A stretch of DNA of 64,000 nt, taken from Bdellovibrio reynosensis. GTDB taxonomy: Bacteria; Bdellovibrionota; Bdellovibrionia; Bdellovibrionales; Bdellovibrionaceae. The stretch's first letter is position 1, and each line of letters begins with the position of its first letter. Below are positions 1 to 9,569 of this stretch, one piece after another. The translations under genes and the position numbers were made by a program. The stretch is from contig NZ_CP093442.1 in NCBI RefSeq assembly GCF_022814725.1, forward strand, positions 806,001 to 870,000. The letters run 5' to 3'. The notes under the pieces are model-generated. The model made no database searches and had not been told where the DNA came from. It saw only the letters and a program-made list of their open reading frames with translations.

Positions 1-468
1 GTAGGCTTTGGGACCTTGAGCAAAATCAATATATTTAAAAATATCCTTCGTGCCTTTTTTCTCTTTAGCAACGGCCTGTTTACAAACCACGGCTGCTAAC
101 GAAGTCATAGCGATAATAGAAGGTGAGTTAATAAGTTTGATATCGTTTTGCGGCACAAGTAAGTTACGACGATAATTGATCTCGTTATTTACTTCCGTCA
201 TATTGATATCAGCGCCTGATAGATTCAATAAAGACATCATTGATTCCAAAGTTTGTTTGGCATCCGTGGGTGCGCCTTCAATTGGATTTTCAGACTTTTG
301 TGCCACTGTTCCTGAATCAGTTTGCTCTTCACCGCCACCATCGCCAAACGCCACTGGGTCTGAAGACGCAAAATCAGATTGCTGGGCACAGTTTTGAAAA
401 GAAAGAGTGACGCATAAAAATGAGAATGTAATACCGATGAAGACACCGATTTTTTTAGTCGTGATCAT
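1..468 (-). CDS. Putative lipoprotein, C-terminus beyond the window edge
   Basis: The leftward frame is open from an ATG at 468 to the window edge (156 codons seen), so the 3' end is missing. A GGGGAG ribosome-binding site sits just upstream. The N-terminus has a lysine pair, a hydrophobic core (about residues 7-24) and Cys27 in SFQNC, which suggests export and lipid attachment although the lipobox is not canonical. An Asp/Gly/Glu/Thr-rich low-complexity stretch follows (about 32-70), then a more ordered part. It starts 3 nt after the stop of the haem-motif gene, so the two are almost certainly co-transcribed and may work together in the envelope. I do not recognise the family. Confidence 0.7.
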   Translation of the reverse strand, partial: MITTKKIGVFIGITFSFLCVTLSFQNCAQQSDFASSDPVAFGDGGGEEQTDSGTVAQKSENPIEGAPTDAKQTLESMMSLLNLSGADINMTEVNNEINYRRNLLVPQNDIKLINSPSIIAMTSLAAVVCKQAVAKEKKGTKDIFKYIDFAQGPKAY

Positions 469-471
469 GAA

Positions 472-2343
472 TTACTCCCCATCCTTAATAAGGCCGCACA
501 CTGGATCCAGAGCGATCTCTTGATAAAGACCTTTTAAGTTATAATTCAAAGCTTCGAAACGATCACCCAGGCGAACCAAAGTCGTGTACTGTGTTGATTC
601 AAGTTTCTTCATACAAACGCCTTCATAAACACGTTTTGCCATACACTGACTGAAACGACGCGAATCCGCCAACATGCGGCCGAAATCCTTCGGACCATTA
701 CCGCCATCCTTATTGGGACCACGCCAGCCAAAGAACGTAGCCTTGCTACCCAAAGTCGCATTGTTCACGAAGCTATCGCTTTTAACTACGAAACCGTAAG
801 CGTAACTTCCTTTATTCATTTTCGTCGCAACACCTGTGTCTGAATCAAACACGTTACGTGGGTAAAGCTTTAGTTGTTCTTTCGCTTCGAGGTAGGGACG
901 AATGTAGTTGTTATTCGTTTGGCGATTGCGATTCACTAACTTACCCTGAAGTTTGTCAATATCCGCCTGTGATACACCTTTAGCAGCCATCGATTCACCA
1001 TAGTAAGCGTAAAGAACTGACATATCTTTTTTAGAGTCCAAGTTACACTGTAAGAAACGTTGCTCTTGAACTTCGGCAGTGATTGCCGTGTTACCCAAAT
1101 GGTCTAAGCACGTTTTTACGTAATTTGTTCTGTAAGTTGCATCATTGCGGTTCGTTCTAAAGTCAGCAAGTGCCGCTGCTTTTTTAACGCGATATTCAGC
1201 AATCAAAGACGTCACAATCTTTGGATCGCGGATTTGAATCAAAGCCGCATCTAGTGTGTTTTTAGCGTTAACAGCCGTTTGCCCACGCATAATCAAATAA
1301 TCATAACGAGTTTTATACCAGATCGAGTTTTCTTGGTTAGTCTCTAGGTCTGGAATGATGGAAGCTGTTGTCGGATTCACGACATCCGCAAGGTACTTGT
1401 TATAAGCTGCTGCGATATCATTATCTTTAAAGAAATCACCATGCATCACAGAGTAAACGCCCGTTGCGCCTGAGTTTGTGAAGTTGGCATAATCCATCTT
1501 CGCAAAGGCACCCCGCATACCATCCATTACCGAGTGGCAGCTCTTACAAGAAGTAAGATATTTATTATAATCACCAGCTGGGAAACGTTCAACGTCGCGA
1601 CCTACATATTGGTCAGAAGCGCTTGAATCCGCAGCTTCCGCCATGGAAACACAAAGAAATTGTTTTAATGAAAATTCAACCGCACGACGGTTGGTACCGC
1701 CTCCCAACGCTCTTTCAGCAAAGGTGCGAGTCGAAAGAACACCCGCTGGTTCTGGATTGTTCGCTAAAGTCATTAGCGGATAAGATTTGTCTTTTTGGTT
1801 GTACGGGGTATCCACCGAGCTAACAACCATCTGCTGGCGAGGCTTATGAACCAACGCTTTCGTTAAATCCATGTACGTCGTTTCAGCAGGAACGAAGTGG
1901 CTTTGATTGTAATGACGAGTTCTTAAGTCATCTTGGTTTGTAACGCCATTGAGTTCATAGAAATAATCAGCAGTGAGAATGTCGCGGAAGTCTTTGTTAT
2001 CGCGAACGACACCCACGATAAGTGCTGCAAAATCACTGAAGCCTACCTTCACTGATTCGTCTTTGTTTGAAAGACGCAAAGCCAAGTTTTTAACCTGCAC
2101 GTTAAGGAAATCCGGCAAAGTCGTGACATAGCGAGCCGCCTCAAGCTTTTTACCTTCAGCTAAAAGATCAGCGACCTTTTTTAATTCGGGTTTGCTTGAA
2201 TTGACTTTCACGCCAGTAAGGCGCTCATAAAGTTTCTTAGCGTTACGCATATCTGTTTCAGATGCGGCTTGCGCACTTACACAAGCAAACGCTAAAGAGA
2301 CTACAATCAAGTAAGGGCGTAAACCCAGCTTGTTGCCATTCAT
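472..2343 (-). CDS. Secreted protein with one c-type haem motif (DUF1588-like region)
   Basis: The start at 2343 is preferred over an in-frame one at 2379 because GGGGGAATG precedes it and a clean signal peptide follows (cleavage near AQA-AS). The product is about 623 aa. A CKSCH motif (Cys266, Cys269, His270) fits covalent c-type haem binding. The part before it, with PAGVLSTRTFAE and then RRAVEFSLKQFLC, and the part after it, with a Met-Asp-Gly, resemble the DUF1588-type regions of large exported cytochrome-like proteins; that likeness is from memory. Several later cysteines (QCNLD, QCMAK, GVCMKK) could form disulfides. It should be periplasmic or surface-associated, and its electron-transfer role is an inference. 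It is the first gene of a pair with the lipoprotein downstream. Confidence 0.75.
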   Translation of the reverse strand: MNGNKLGLRPYLIVVSLAFACVSAQAASETDMRNAKKLYERLTGVKVNSSKPELKKVADLLAEGKKLEAARYVTTLPDFLNVQVKNLALRLSNKDESVKVGFSDFAALIVGVVRDNKDFRDILTADYFYELNGVTNQDDLRTRHYNQSHFVPAETTYMDLTKALVHKPRQQMVVSSVDTPYNQKDKSYPLMTLANNPEPAGVLSTRTFAERALGGGTNRRAVEFSLKQFLCVSMAEAADSSASDQYVGRDVERFPAGDYNKYLTSCKSCHSVMDGMRGAFAKMDYANFTNSGATGVYSVMHGDFFKDNDIAAAYNKYLADVVNPTTASIIPDLETNQENSIWYKTRYDYLIMRGQTAVNAKNTLDAALIQIRDPKIVTSLIAEYRVKKAAALADFRTNRNDATYRTNYVKTCLDHLGNTAITAEVQEQRFLQCNLDSKKDMSVLYAYYGESMAAKGVSQADIDKLQGKLVNRNRQTNNNYIRPYLEAKEQLKLYPRNVFDSDTGVATKMNKGSYAYGFVVKSDSFVNNATLGSKATFFGWRGPNKDGGNGPKDFGRMLADSRRFSQCMAKRVYEGVCMKKLESTQYTTLVRLGDRFEALNYNLKGLYQEIALDPVCGLIKDGE

Positions 2344-2622
2344 ATTTTCATTCCCCCAAGTCATTACATTATCGACCAAATCTGGCGTTTATGTGACTGT
2401 CAGAAACCTGACGAAGAGGAATTTTCAAGAGGCAAAATGCGGCTTTTGTTTTTACTTGAGACAGTATTTAAAAGCACTTTTAGCTAAGTAGTTGAAGACT
2501 GGTAAAAACTTGTTTCAAGAAGAGACGAAACACCTTGCAACTAAACGAAAACAAAGTGTTCCGGTTCTGAAAATAAATTGAAAATCAGATGATTTCTGCT
2601 TCAGAGTGAAACAAAAATCCGC

Positions 2623-4029
2623 TTAAGCAAGCGCGTTCATAAGTTTGACATAGATCCCATCGAAGCCACCGTTGCTCATGATAAGAATCACATCTCCCCT
2701 TTTAGCGCGGGATTTAAGAGCAGAAACTATCTGATCAGCGGAATCAAAATCCTCTGCAGTCACTCCACTTTCGCGCAAATCTGCAACAAGCTCATGGGAA
2801 GAAAAACGATTTTCTTCATCAATCTTAGATTGATCAAAAGCTTTTGCCAAAAGGACCTCGTGGGAGCCTTTAAATGCCTCTACGTAATCTTTTTGAAATA
2901 CCTTACGACGAGATGTCGCGCTTCTTGGCTCAAACACAGAAAACACTTTGCGGTTTGGATATTTTTTCTGAATACCTTTCACTGTTTCCCTTACTGCCGT
3001 TGGATGATGGGCGAAATCTTCAATCACCAAAATGCCGTTTGGCTCCCCTAGAATTTCTTGACGGCGTTTGACTCCTTCAAAACTTTCTAAGGCTTTTTTG
3101 ATATTGCTTTCAGAAAATCCCAGACATTTTGAAAGTCCAATAACAGCTGTAGCGTTTAGGATGTTGTAGTCCCCCGTTAATGAAACAAGGTAAGGCCCTA
3201 AAACTTCGCCACCGTGACGAACTTGGAAATTCACACCCTTTTCATCTTGGCTTAGAATTTCAGCTTGGAAGTCACCTTTACCAATACCGTAGCTGTAGGA
3301 ATTCTTACAGCGAGCTAGCTTTCTTAATTCCATCACATTGGCATCATCGGCACAGGCTAATAAAGTTCCGTTTTCAGGAATAAGATGCATAAGCTTAGCA
3401 AAAGAATCTTTCACTGCTTGCAAGTCTTTATAAATATCCGCGTGATCAAATTCAACAGACGTTAAAATAACGTGCTTTGGTTTATAGTGAACAAACTTAG
3501 GAACTTTATCGAAGTAAGCCGTATCATACTCATCACCTTCGATAACAAAATAGTTTCCTTCAGGATTTTTAAAGGACTGAGAAAAGTTTTTCGCAATCCC
3601 GCCAATCAGAAAGCCTGGTTTTACCCCTTGAACTTCCGCCACCCAAGACATCATCGATGTTGTCGTTGTTTTGCCGTGGGTTCCAGAGATCACAACGCTT
3701 TCACGATTCTGGATGATGAACTCACCCATGGCTTTCGGTAGTGAAGTAAATGGAATGCCCAAGCGATTCAACTCTTGCGCTTCTTCGTTGTTTGCAGAAA
3801 TCACGTTCCCCACAATGACGAAGTCTGGTTTTGGATGAAGGTTTTCGGCTTTATAGCCTTTCATGATGTTGATTCCCAAACTTTCAAGTTGAGTCGACAT
3901 CGGTGGATAAGGATTCAAATCACTTCCAGTGATCTTAAATCCACGATCTTTTAGTAAACCCGCTAAAGACGCCATCGCCGTCCCGCAAATTCCCATCAGA
4001 TGAATGTGGCTTCCTGCTTTTAATTCCAT
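2623..4029 (-). CDS. mpl: UDP-N-acetylmuramate:L-Ala-gamma-D-Glu-meso-DAP ligase (murein tripeptide ligase)
   Basis: Mpl reattaches the recycled tripeptide L-Ala-D-Glu-mDAP to UDP-MurNAc in the cytoplasm, which short-cuts peptidoglycan synthesis. The 468-aa length fits. The sequence opens with HLMGICGTAMA and carries the Mpl-type GSD-x-NPYPPMST, which separates it from MurC. The ATP loop GTHGKTTTT lies at about 116-124. EFDHADI, DDFAHHPTA-like (EDFAHHPTA here) and FEPRS follow in the order expected of Mur ligases, and the end reads MSNGGFDGI as in Mpl. It lies 64 nt downstream of a serine hydrolase and an LD-carboxypeptidase gene, so three cell-wall recycling functions are adjacent. Confidence 0.95.
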   Translation of the reverse strand: MELKAGSHIHLMGICGTAMASLAGLLKDRGFKITGSDLNPYPPMSTQLESLGINIMKGYKAENLHPKPDFVIVGNVISANNEEAQELNRLGIPFTSLPKAMGEFIIQNRESVVISGTHGKTTTTSMMSWVAEVQGVKPGFLIGGIAKNFSQSFKNPEGNYFVIEGDEYDTAYFDKVPKFVHYKPKHVILTSVEFDHADIYKDLQAVKDSFAKLMHLIPENGTLLACADDANVMELRKLARCKNSYSYGIGKGDFQAEILSQDEKGVNFQVRHGGEVLGPYLVSLTGDYNILNATAVIGLSKCLGFSESNIKKALESFEGVKRRQEILGEPNGILVIEDFAHHPTAVRETVKGIQKKYPNRKVFSVFEPRSATSRRKVFQKDYVEAFKGSHEVLLAKAFDQSKIDEENRFSSHELVADLRESGVTAEDFDSADQIVSALKSRAKRGDVILIMSNGGFDGIYVKLMNALA

Positions 4030-4093
4030 TTAAAGGTTTCCTTTTACTTTATTGAATGTTTCTTACACTGCTTCAGCCAGGGGCGCCTTCGCC

Positions 4094-5155
4094 TTAAACA
4101 CCGGATCTGCGATAATTTTCGACGATCCAGTTGTGGATTTCAGGGCGTAATTTGCTGAAGGCTTTGTTGTCAGAGCCATAAAGCACGCGATTAGATAGAA
4201 TGATCACGCTTAAATCCATTTTCGGGTCATACCACATCGAAGTCCCCGTGAATCCCGTGTGACCGATCGAATCCAAACTAAAATAAGTTCCGCAGCTTGC
4301 TGAACCTGGAGTTGGCATCATGTATCCCATTGCCCAATCGCCTTTACCTTCTGGCAAAGCACGTTTAGCAAAAAGTTGGGCCGTCTTTTGACGAATCGAA
4401 TATCTTGCAATCCCCATTAAATGAGAACGCAAGTGAAGCGAGAACCAACCCACATCATCGATACTTCCAAAAAGTCCAGCATGGGCAGAAACACCACCTA
4501 GGCTCCACGCATTTAAATCATGGACTTCACCTTGGATCAGCTTTTTACGAACGGGGCACTCTTCTGTCGGAGCATAAAGTCCGGCGCGCGTTGTAAAGGT
4601 GTTGTCAGGGTGAAATTCTAAAGTCGTTCCTAGGTAGAATTTATTTTTAATATCTTCCCAGACTTGCAAAAGCGGCTTATCAAAAAGTTTTTCTAAGATA
4701 AAGCCAAGACACCAAAAGCCCACGTCTGAATAAATAGCCTGATCCTGTTTATCTACTTTTACTTTTTTAAGAATCTCTTTAAGCTGCTCAAATTTCTTTT
4801 CACGAGAAAGCTCTGGCTTGATTTCTTGGTAAATCGGCAACCACCAAGGAACACCAGAACTGTGTGTCAGTAGCTCAGTCACTTTAGTTGTTTCTTCCGG
4901 AAACCACGGAATTAAATCTTTAACTTTCGTTTCAAAATTCCACTTCCCTTGTTCAAACGCCCACAGCATCCCTTGCACCGCAAAGATGACTTTCGTCAGA
5001 CTGGCTAAATCATAATAGGCATAGGTGTTACCCACAGCGACGTCACAGATGATACGACCACCCTGATAGGCACGAACCATCACACCTGGAGTCGTATCAC
5101 GAATATTTTCTTCAAGCTGTTTGATTAGATTTTTTTCTAACACTGAAAATTTCAT
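4094..5155 (-). CDS. Serine hydrolase of the class C beta-lactamase/transpeptidase-like family
   Basis: The 353-aa protein has the active-site series of this family: SLTK with Ser52 and Lys55, YSD at 142-144 in place of the usual Y-x-N, and HTG at 299-301. No signal peptide is present, so it should be cytoplasmic, unlike resistance beta-lactamases or periplasmic penicillin-binding proteins. Its start overlaps the stop of the LD-carboxypeptidase gene by one base (TAATG), which indicates translational coupling. With Mpl next, a role in trimming or hydrolysing recycled muropeptides is plausible, but the substrate cannot be read from the sequence. An esterase or D-amino-acid amidase role is also possible. 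Confidence 0.85.
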   Translation of the reverse strand: MKFSVLEKNLIKQLEENIRDTTPGVMVRAYQGGRIICDVAVGNTYAYYDLASLTKVIFAVQGMLWAFEQGKWNFETKVKDLIPWFPEETTKVTELLTHSSGVPWWLPIYQEIKPELSREKKFEQLKEILKKVKVDKQDQAIYSDVGFWCLGFILEKLFDKPLLQVWEDIKNKFYLGTTLEFHPDNTFTTRAGLYAPTEECPVRKKLIQGEVHDLNAWSLGGVSAHAGLFGSIDDVGWFSLHLRSHLMGIARYSIRQKTAQLFAKRALPEGKGDWAMGYMMPTPGSASCGTYFSLDSIGHTGFTGTSMWYDPKMDLSVIILSNRVLYGSDNKAFSKLRPEIHNWIVENYRRSGV

Positions 5156-6087
5156 TACTTGCGTCCTCCGGTTTCAATAACCAAACGAGCTTTGCCCTTT
5201 TCTAAGGTCAACTCGCAGGAAGTATTAAAGGGTACAGGTCTTTGTACGACGGCGTGTCCTGCTTCTAGACCCTGGTACATGGGAATATTCAAATCCTGGG
5301 CCCAACGTTTAAATACTAAGTTAAAATTATTCTTTTGCGTTGATGGTTCTTCCCCACCAATAAAATCGCCTAAAATTAGCCCCTGACATCTTTTAAACAA
5401 ACCCGCTTGGCGGAACTGTTCAAACATTCTGTCGATGCGATATCCGCGCTCGCCAAGGTCTTCTACGAAGAGCAAAGACTTATCCGTCTTAATTTGCCAT
5501 GGAGTTCCCAAAGTCGACTGCAGAACCGTGAGATTTCCCCCGACAATTTTGGATTGAATCTTCCCCGTCTTTTTTGCGGCGTCATTTAAAGGTTTTAACT
5601 TTTTAAATTCGATTTGGTCTTGTTTGCCAAAAAGAATGTTGTGAAGTTCCTTTTCATATTTCGGCGCTACTAAGTTTCGGCCTAAACGATCTAACAAGGG
5701 CGCATGCAATGTGGACCAACCCCACTCTTGAATAAAGAACGTATGAAGTGAGGTGATATCGCTAATACCGATAACAAGCTTCGGAGCTTTTGGCTTTTTT
5801 AGTTTCGCAAGCATCGGCACAAGACGATTGCTGCCGTAACCACCACGCAAGCACCAGATCACATGGGAATCTTTGGACTCAATAGCGGCCCTTAAAAATC
5901 CAAAACGGTCTTCATCTTCATGGGCATGCAAAAAATGCGGTTTAATAAGTCCCGGCGGAATACGACCTTGTAAATTCCATTTTTTTAGAAAATTTGCAGC
6001 ACCTTCGACTTCATGGGCTTGCGATGGATAACCTGGGGCTACCACATCAATCACATCGCCTTCTTTTAAAAACTTCCAATCAGCCAC
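5155..6087 (-). CDS. ldcA: LD-carboxypeptidase (peptidase family S66)
   Basis: LD-carboxypeptidases remove the terminal D-Ala from muropeptide tetrapeptides in the cytoplasm, producing the tripeptide that Mpl uses. The 310-aa product has no signal peptide and opens with a VAPGYPS strand as in S66 members. The nucleophile elbow is RGGYGS (Ser86), the acidic residue probably lies in LLFVEDLGE, and the histidine in LEAGHAV. The GGNLTVLQSTLGTPW segment is also typical. The start is GTG, overlapping the purB stop by one base (TAGTG), with no strong ribosome-binding site, so translation is probably coupled to purB. Confidence 0.92.
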   Translation of the reverse strand: MADWKFLKEGDVIDVVAPGYPSQAHEVEGAANFLKKWNLQGRIPPGLIKPHFLHAHEDEDRFGFLRAAIESKDSHVIWCLRGGYGSNRLVPMLAKLKKPKAPKLVIGISDITSLHTFFIQEWGWSTLHAPLLDRLGRNLVAPKYEKELHNILFGKQDQIEFKKLKPLNDAAKKTGKIQSKIVGGNLTVLQSTLGTPWQIKTDKSLLFVEDLGERGYRIDRMFEQFRQAGLFKRCQGLILGDFIGGEEPSTQKNNFNLVFKRWAQDLNIPMYQGLEAGHAVVQRPVPFNTSCELTLEKGKARLVIETGGRK

Positions 6088-7373
6088 TATTGCACTCGTT
6101 TGATAATATCTTTAATGGATTTCTTATGTTTTTTGCCGGTGAAGATTTCGTCAATCTCTTTCGGCTTTAAAAGCTTACGCACTTCTGGATCCTGATTTAA
6201 TTTTTCGCGCAAGTGTTCGCCATAACCCAATGAATGACAAAGTCTTTGCACCAAAGCGTAAGCCTCTTCGCGAATCATGCCTTTTTGAATCAACGCAAGT
6301 AAAACATGGGAACTAAAAATCTGACCTTGCGAACTATCGATATTGTCTTGCATGCGCTTTTTATTCACATCCAGACCTTCAAGCAAGATCATCATGCGGT
6401 TGCAGGCATAATCAGCAACAATAAAGGCGTCTGGAAAAACCACCCGTTCCACAGAAGAATGGCTAATGTCACGCTCATGCCATAGGGCCACGTTTTCTAA
6501 CCCCGCAATAGCATAGCTTCTTAACAGGCGAGAAAGCCCTGTGATGTTTTCAGCACTGATTGGATTTTTCTTATGGGGCATTGCCGAAGACCCCTTTTGC
6601 CCCTTGGTGAAGCCCTCTGTCACTTCAGCCACATCACTTCTTTGTAAATGACGAAGTTCAACTGCCAAGCGCTCTAATCCAGTTCCCAGCATTGCCAGAG
6701 CATTTAACATCTCAGCATGTCGATCCCGAGGAATTACTTGAGTCGCAATCGTTTCAATTTTTAGCTTTAATCTTTTTGCGACGGCAGCTTCCACCTTCGG
6801 TGATTGGCTTGAATATGTTCCAACCGCTCCACTGAGTTTACATACGTTCATAGTATCAAGAGCAGCTCTTACACGTTTAGCATTACGTTCTGTTTCAGCT
6901 AAGAAACCCGCCATCTTAAAACCAAATGTCGTAGGCTCTGCGAACATGCCGTGGGTACGACCTGCGCACAAAGTTTCTGCGTGTTTGTTAGCCAATGATT
7001 TTAAAGCTTTTTCTAACCCGGCGATAGAGCGCATTAGCACTTCACCGGCTTCACGCACCTGCAGACTAAACGCCGTATCTAAAACATCTGAAGATGTCAT
7101 GCCGTAGTGAATGTATTTTCCGTGCGGACCGACGTTTTCAGCCAGGTTTGAAACAAAGGCAATGACATCATGCTTAGTCTCTTTTTCGATTTCGCTGATT
7201 CTTTTAACACTGAATCGTGATTTTTGTGCGATGGCCTTTGCTGCCGCTTTAGGAATAATTCCCATTTGAGCTTGCACAGCGGCCACAGCAATTTCCACTT
7301 CCATCATTTTTCCAAAGCGATGGTCTGAATGCCATAAAAGGCCCATTTCCGGGCGAGTGTATCTTTCGATCAC
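6087..7373 (-). CDS. purB: Adenylosuccinate lyase
   Basis: PurB makes fumarate and AICAR from SAICAR, and AMP from adenylosuccinate, in purine synthesis. The 428-aa length and the sequence fit: it opens with RYTRPEMG, carries HYGMTSSDVLDT in the middle, and has the superfamily signature GSSAMPHKKNPI containing the mobile catalytic loop. The start is GTG, and it overlaps the end of the upstream gene by 4 nt (GTGA). Its place between an unknown protein and cell-wall recycling genes looks like a local operon rather than a purine cluster. No other purine gene is in the window. Confidence 0.95.
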   Translation of the reverse strand: MIERYTRPEMGLLWHSDHRFGKMMEVEIAVAAVQAQMGIIPKAAAKAIAQKSRFSVKRISEIEKETKHDVIAFVSNLAENVGPHGKYIHYGMTSSDVLDTAFSLQVREAGEVLMRSIAGLEKALKSLANKHAETLCAGRTHGMFAEPTTFGFKMAGFLAETERNAKRVRAALDTMNVCKLSGAVGTYSSQSPKVEAAVAKRLKLKIETIATQVIPRDRHAEMLNALAMLGTGLERLAVELRHLQRSDVAEVTEGFTKGQKGSSAMPHKKNPISAENITGLSRLLRSYAIAGLENVALWHERDISHSSVERVVFPDAFIVADYACNRMMILLEGLDVNKKRMQDNIDSSQGQIFSSHVLLALIQKGMIREEAYALVQRLCHSLGYGEHLREKLNQDPEVRKLLKPKEIDEIFTGKKHKKSIKDIIKRVQ

Positions 7374-8671
7374 GAAACGTGTTCCTTTCGTTTTTCTTTT
7401 TGCTCTTTAAGAAGCTTTTCTTTCCACCATACAGTGAGTTTATTTAAAATCATTTCATCGCGTTCAAAGTACGCGGTCCACGCATAGTGAGGCCATACTT
7501 CAGGATTGCTCAGGTGCAAGTTTTTATATTGTGCTTGCCCGCGACGAGACCCGTGTTTATCTGAAAACACCGGGAAACGAGTCGCACCCAATTGCGAGTA
7601 AGTATAATAATATTCCTGCGGGAAGCTTAAGACCTGGGGATCCGTTAAAGCCATTCTTTGGCTTAAATAATTCTTCATGCGCTGACTGCGCGAAGTTAAG
7701 TAATCTTTGTTGAATCGCTGCACCGTTGGCAGTCGCATCCACACATCAAACTGATCAGGCAAAGAAGTGCGCTGAAGGACCATCAGATTTTCGTGGGTCC
7801 AAGGCGAATTCATATCCTCAATCACCAACGTATGGGCTGGCAAACGATCGCGCTCAAAACTTTCTTTTAAGCCGACACGGTAACGAACCCAAGACCATTC
7901 AGGTTCAATAGCACCTTCGGGGAAAAAGTATTTTCCTAAACGCTCATTTAAAAAATAAGTCTCTTCACTAGAAAGCATCCACACAATTTGCTCTAGACGG
8001 AACAAACCTTGTTTCTGGCCTGAAAGCTCTAAACCGGTGATGGTCTTTTTTGAACCAAACGACACGTCCATGATTTGCTGGGGACGAATGATATCGACAC
8101 CTTTGGTTTGCAACCACTCTAAAGATTTTTCTAGGCCGTTGCGAGTTGCCTGACGAGTTAAAAAGTTAGAAAAGACCGGCAAAGCCTCACCCGCCTGCGC
8201 CGACCAAGCATTGGCTTGATAAGTGGTCGCAGCAAACTGATGGGCAAGATGAAGCAACCATGACTGATCAAATTCTAAGGAGTCGATATTGCGATAAAGG
8301 GCACGACGGGCTTTCCCACTGACAGCCCCCGCCAGATGTTCTTTCACCTGGGAATCAAGGTTCGCTTTTTCTATTTTAAATTTAGTCAAAGGACCTTTGC
8401 ACTCGAAGGGACCGTCTTTCATCCACAGGGTAAAACCATTCGGAAGTTCTTCAAAAGGGTCATCGGAATACAAACGTTCCAAATGGGATTCAGAAATTTT
8501 TTCGTTACGAAAAAAGCCAAAGGGACCTTCGACATCTTCTGTGGGCCACACACCAAGTTTTGATGAGACATCCACCAACGTCGTTTTGATTCCTTCATTT
8601 GCTAATGCTGCCGCCAACCAATGGCCTCGGCCAAAAGCAGAAATCAAAATCAATGGACTTCCCAACTCCAT
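7370..8671 (-). CDS. Unknown protein with a Rossmann-like N-terminus
   Basis: The 433-aa protein starts with PLILISAFGRGHWLAAALA followed by TTLVDVSSKLG. This is a beta strand, a glycine-containing turn, a helix and an acidic end of the second strand, as in FAD- or NAD-binding Rossmann folds, but the glycine pattern is not a clean GxGxxG. The rest is rich in aromatic residues and has no motif I know. AGGAG precedes the ATG. It is the first gene of the run through purB, ldcA, the serine hydrolase and probably mpl. A flavin-dependent oxidoreductase-like protein is a guess. Confidence 0.65.
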   Translation of the reverse strand: MELGSPLILISAFGRGHWLAAALANEGIKTTLVDVSSKLGVWPTEDVEGPFGFFRNEKISESHLERLYSDDPFEELPNGFTLWMKDGPFECKGPLTKFKIEKANLDSQVKEHLAGAVSGKARRALYRNIDSLEFDQSWLLHLAHQFAATTYQANAWSAQAGEALPVFSNFLTRQATRNGLEKSLEWLQTKGVDIIRPQQIMDVSFGSKKTITGLELSGQKQGLFRLEQIVWMLSSEETYFLNERLGKYFFPEGAIEPEWSWVRYRVGLKESFERDRLPAHTLVIEDMNSPWTHENLMVLQRTSLPDQFDVWMRLPTVQRFNKDYLTSRSQRMKNYLSQRMALTDPQVLSFPQEYYYTYSQLGATRFPVFSDKHGSRRGQAQYKNLHLSNPEVWPHYAWTAYFERDEMILNKLTVWWKEKLLKEQKEKRKEHVS

Positions 8672-8844
8672 GGTTTTTGGGCTCCTTCTTTTTGTTTGAA
8701 AATATCTTCTAAACGGTCTTAATGATTAGAAAATCAGGCTTCCTTAAAGTCAAAGGCGCGCGCTGCATCTAAATATTATCAAATCCCTTTTTCTTGTCCT
8801 TTAGGACGAGGACTCTTAGACTTTAAACCGCTTGGGAGGAACCT

Positions 8845-9414
8845 ATGCGCCACTTCATCTTTTTCATTCTTATTTTTGCTTCAACCCTGGTTTACGGGAA
8901 AGATGCTTCACCCAATGAGAAACCAGAAAATTTCTTTGAGCTTTCCGCAAATTCCCTGACTGGAAAGAAGATCAATTTTTCCACTTATCGGGGAAAAGTG
9001 GTGTTGGTTGTTAACACAGCCTCCCAATGTGGATTCACGCCACAGCTTAAAGGCCTTGAAGAGATGTACAAAAAATACGCATCCCGCGGATTCATCGTCT
9101 TAGGATTTCCATCTAACGACTTTAAGCAAGAAAAAGGCGACAACACCGAGGTTCAAAAGTTTGCCGAAAAAGAATTCGGCGTGACTTTTCCTTTGTTTGA
9201 TAAACTTCCGGTCAGCGGCAAAGACAAACAACCCGTTTATCAATTTCTGACGGAAAAAAAGCCAGGCTTGTTATTCAAGGATGTCAGCTGGAATTTTGAA
9301 AAGTTCCTAGTGAACCGCAAAGGGGAAGTCATTGAACGCTGGAGTTCCATCACCAAGCCTTCTTCTAGCAGTATCATCAATGCCGTCGAAAAAGCCCTTG
9401 AAGAACCCTTGTAG
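8845..9414 (+). CDS. Exported glutathione peroxidase family protein
   Basis: This thioredoxin-fold peroxidase reduces hydroperoxides. The 189-aa protein has a signal peptide (about residues 1-18) and should act in the periplasm. The peroxidatic cysteine is Cys62 in NTASQCGFTPQ. The second family motif, usually FPCNQF, is FPSNDF here, so its cysteine is replaced by serine. The WNFEKFLV motif near the C-terminus completes the site. Only one cysteine is present in the mature part, so reduction must depend on an outside thiol. GGGAGG lies just before the ATG. The gene stands alone, divergent from the unknown gene at 7370-8671. Confidence 0.93.
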   Translation: MRHFIFFILIFASTLVYGKDASPNEKPENFFELSANSLTGKKINFSTYRGKVVLVVNTASQCGFTPQLKGLEEMYKKYASRGFIVLGFPSNDFKQEKGDNTEVQKFAEKEFGVTFPLFDKLPVSGKDKQPVYQFLTEKKPGLLFKDVSWNFEKFLVNRKGEVIERWSSITKPSSSSIINAVEKALEEPL

Positions 9415-9569
9415 GTAAAAGCATTTTAAATTTTTTGTTTCAAGTTGAGACAAACCTTAAGACCTAGCCTGGGTTTTCATACTTTTTTTTGAAGTTTTGC
9501 CCCGATTTATTCGATAATAAATAAAGGGAAGTGGCCTTTTTTGGAGGTGGCTTTCCTAAGGGGGAACTT

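Noticed and set aside
4094-5155. Antibiotic-resistance beta-lactamase
   Set aside because: The serine hydrolase has the fold's motifs but no signal peptide and lies among wall-recycling genes, so a metabolic role is more likely.
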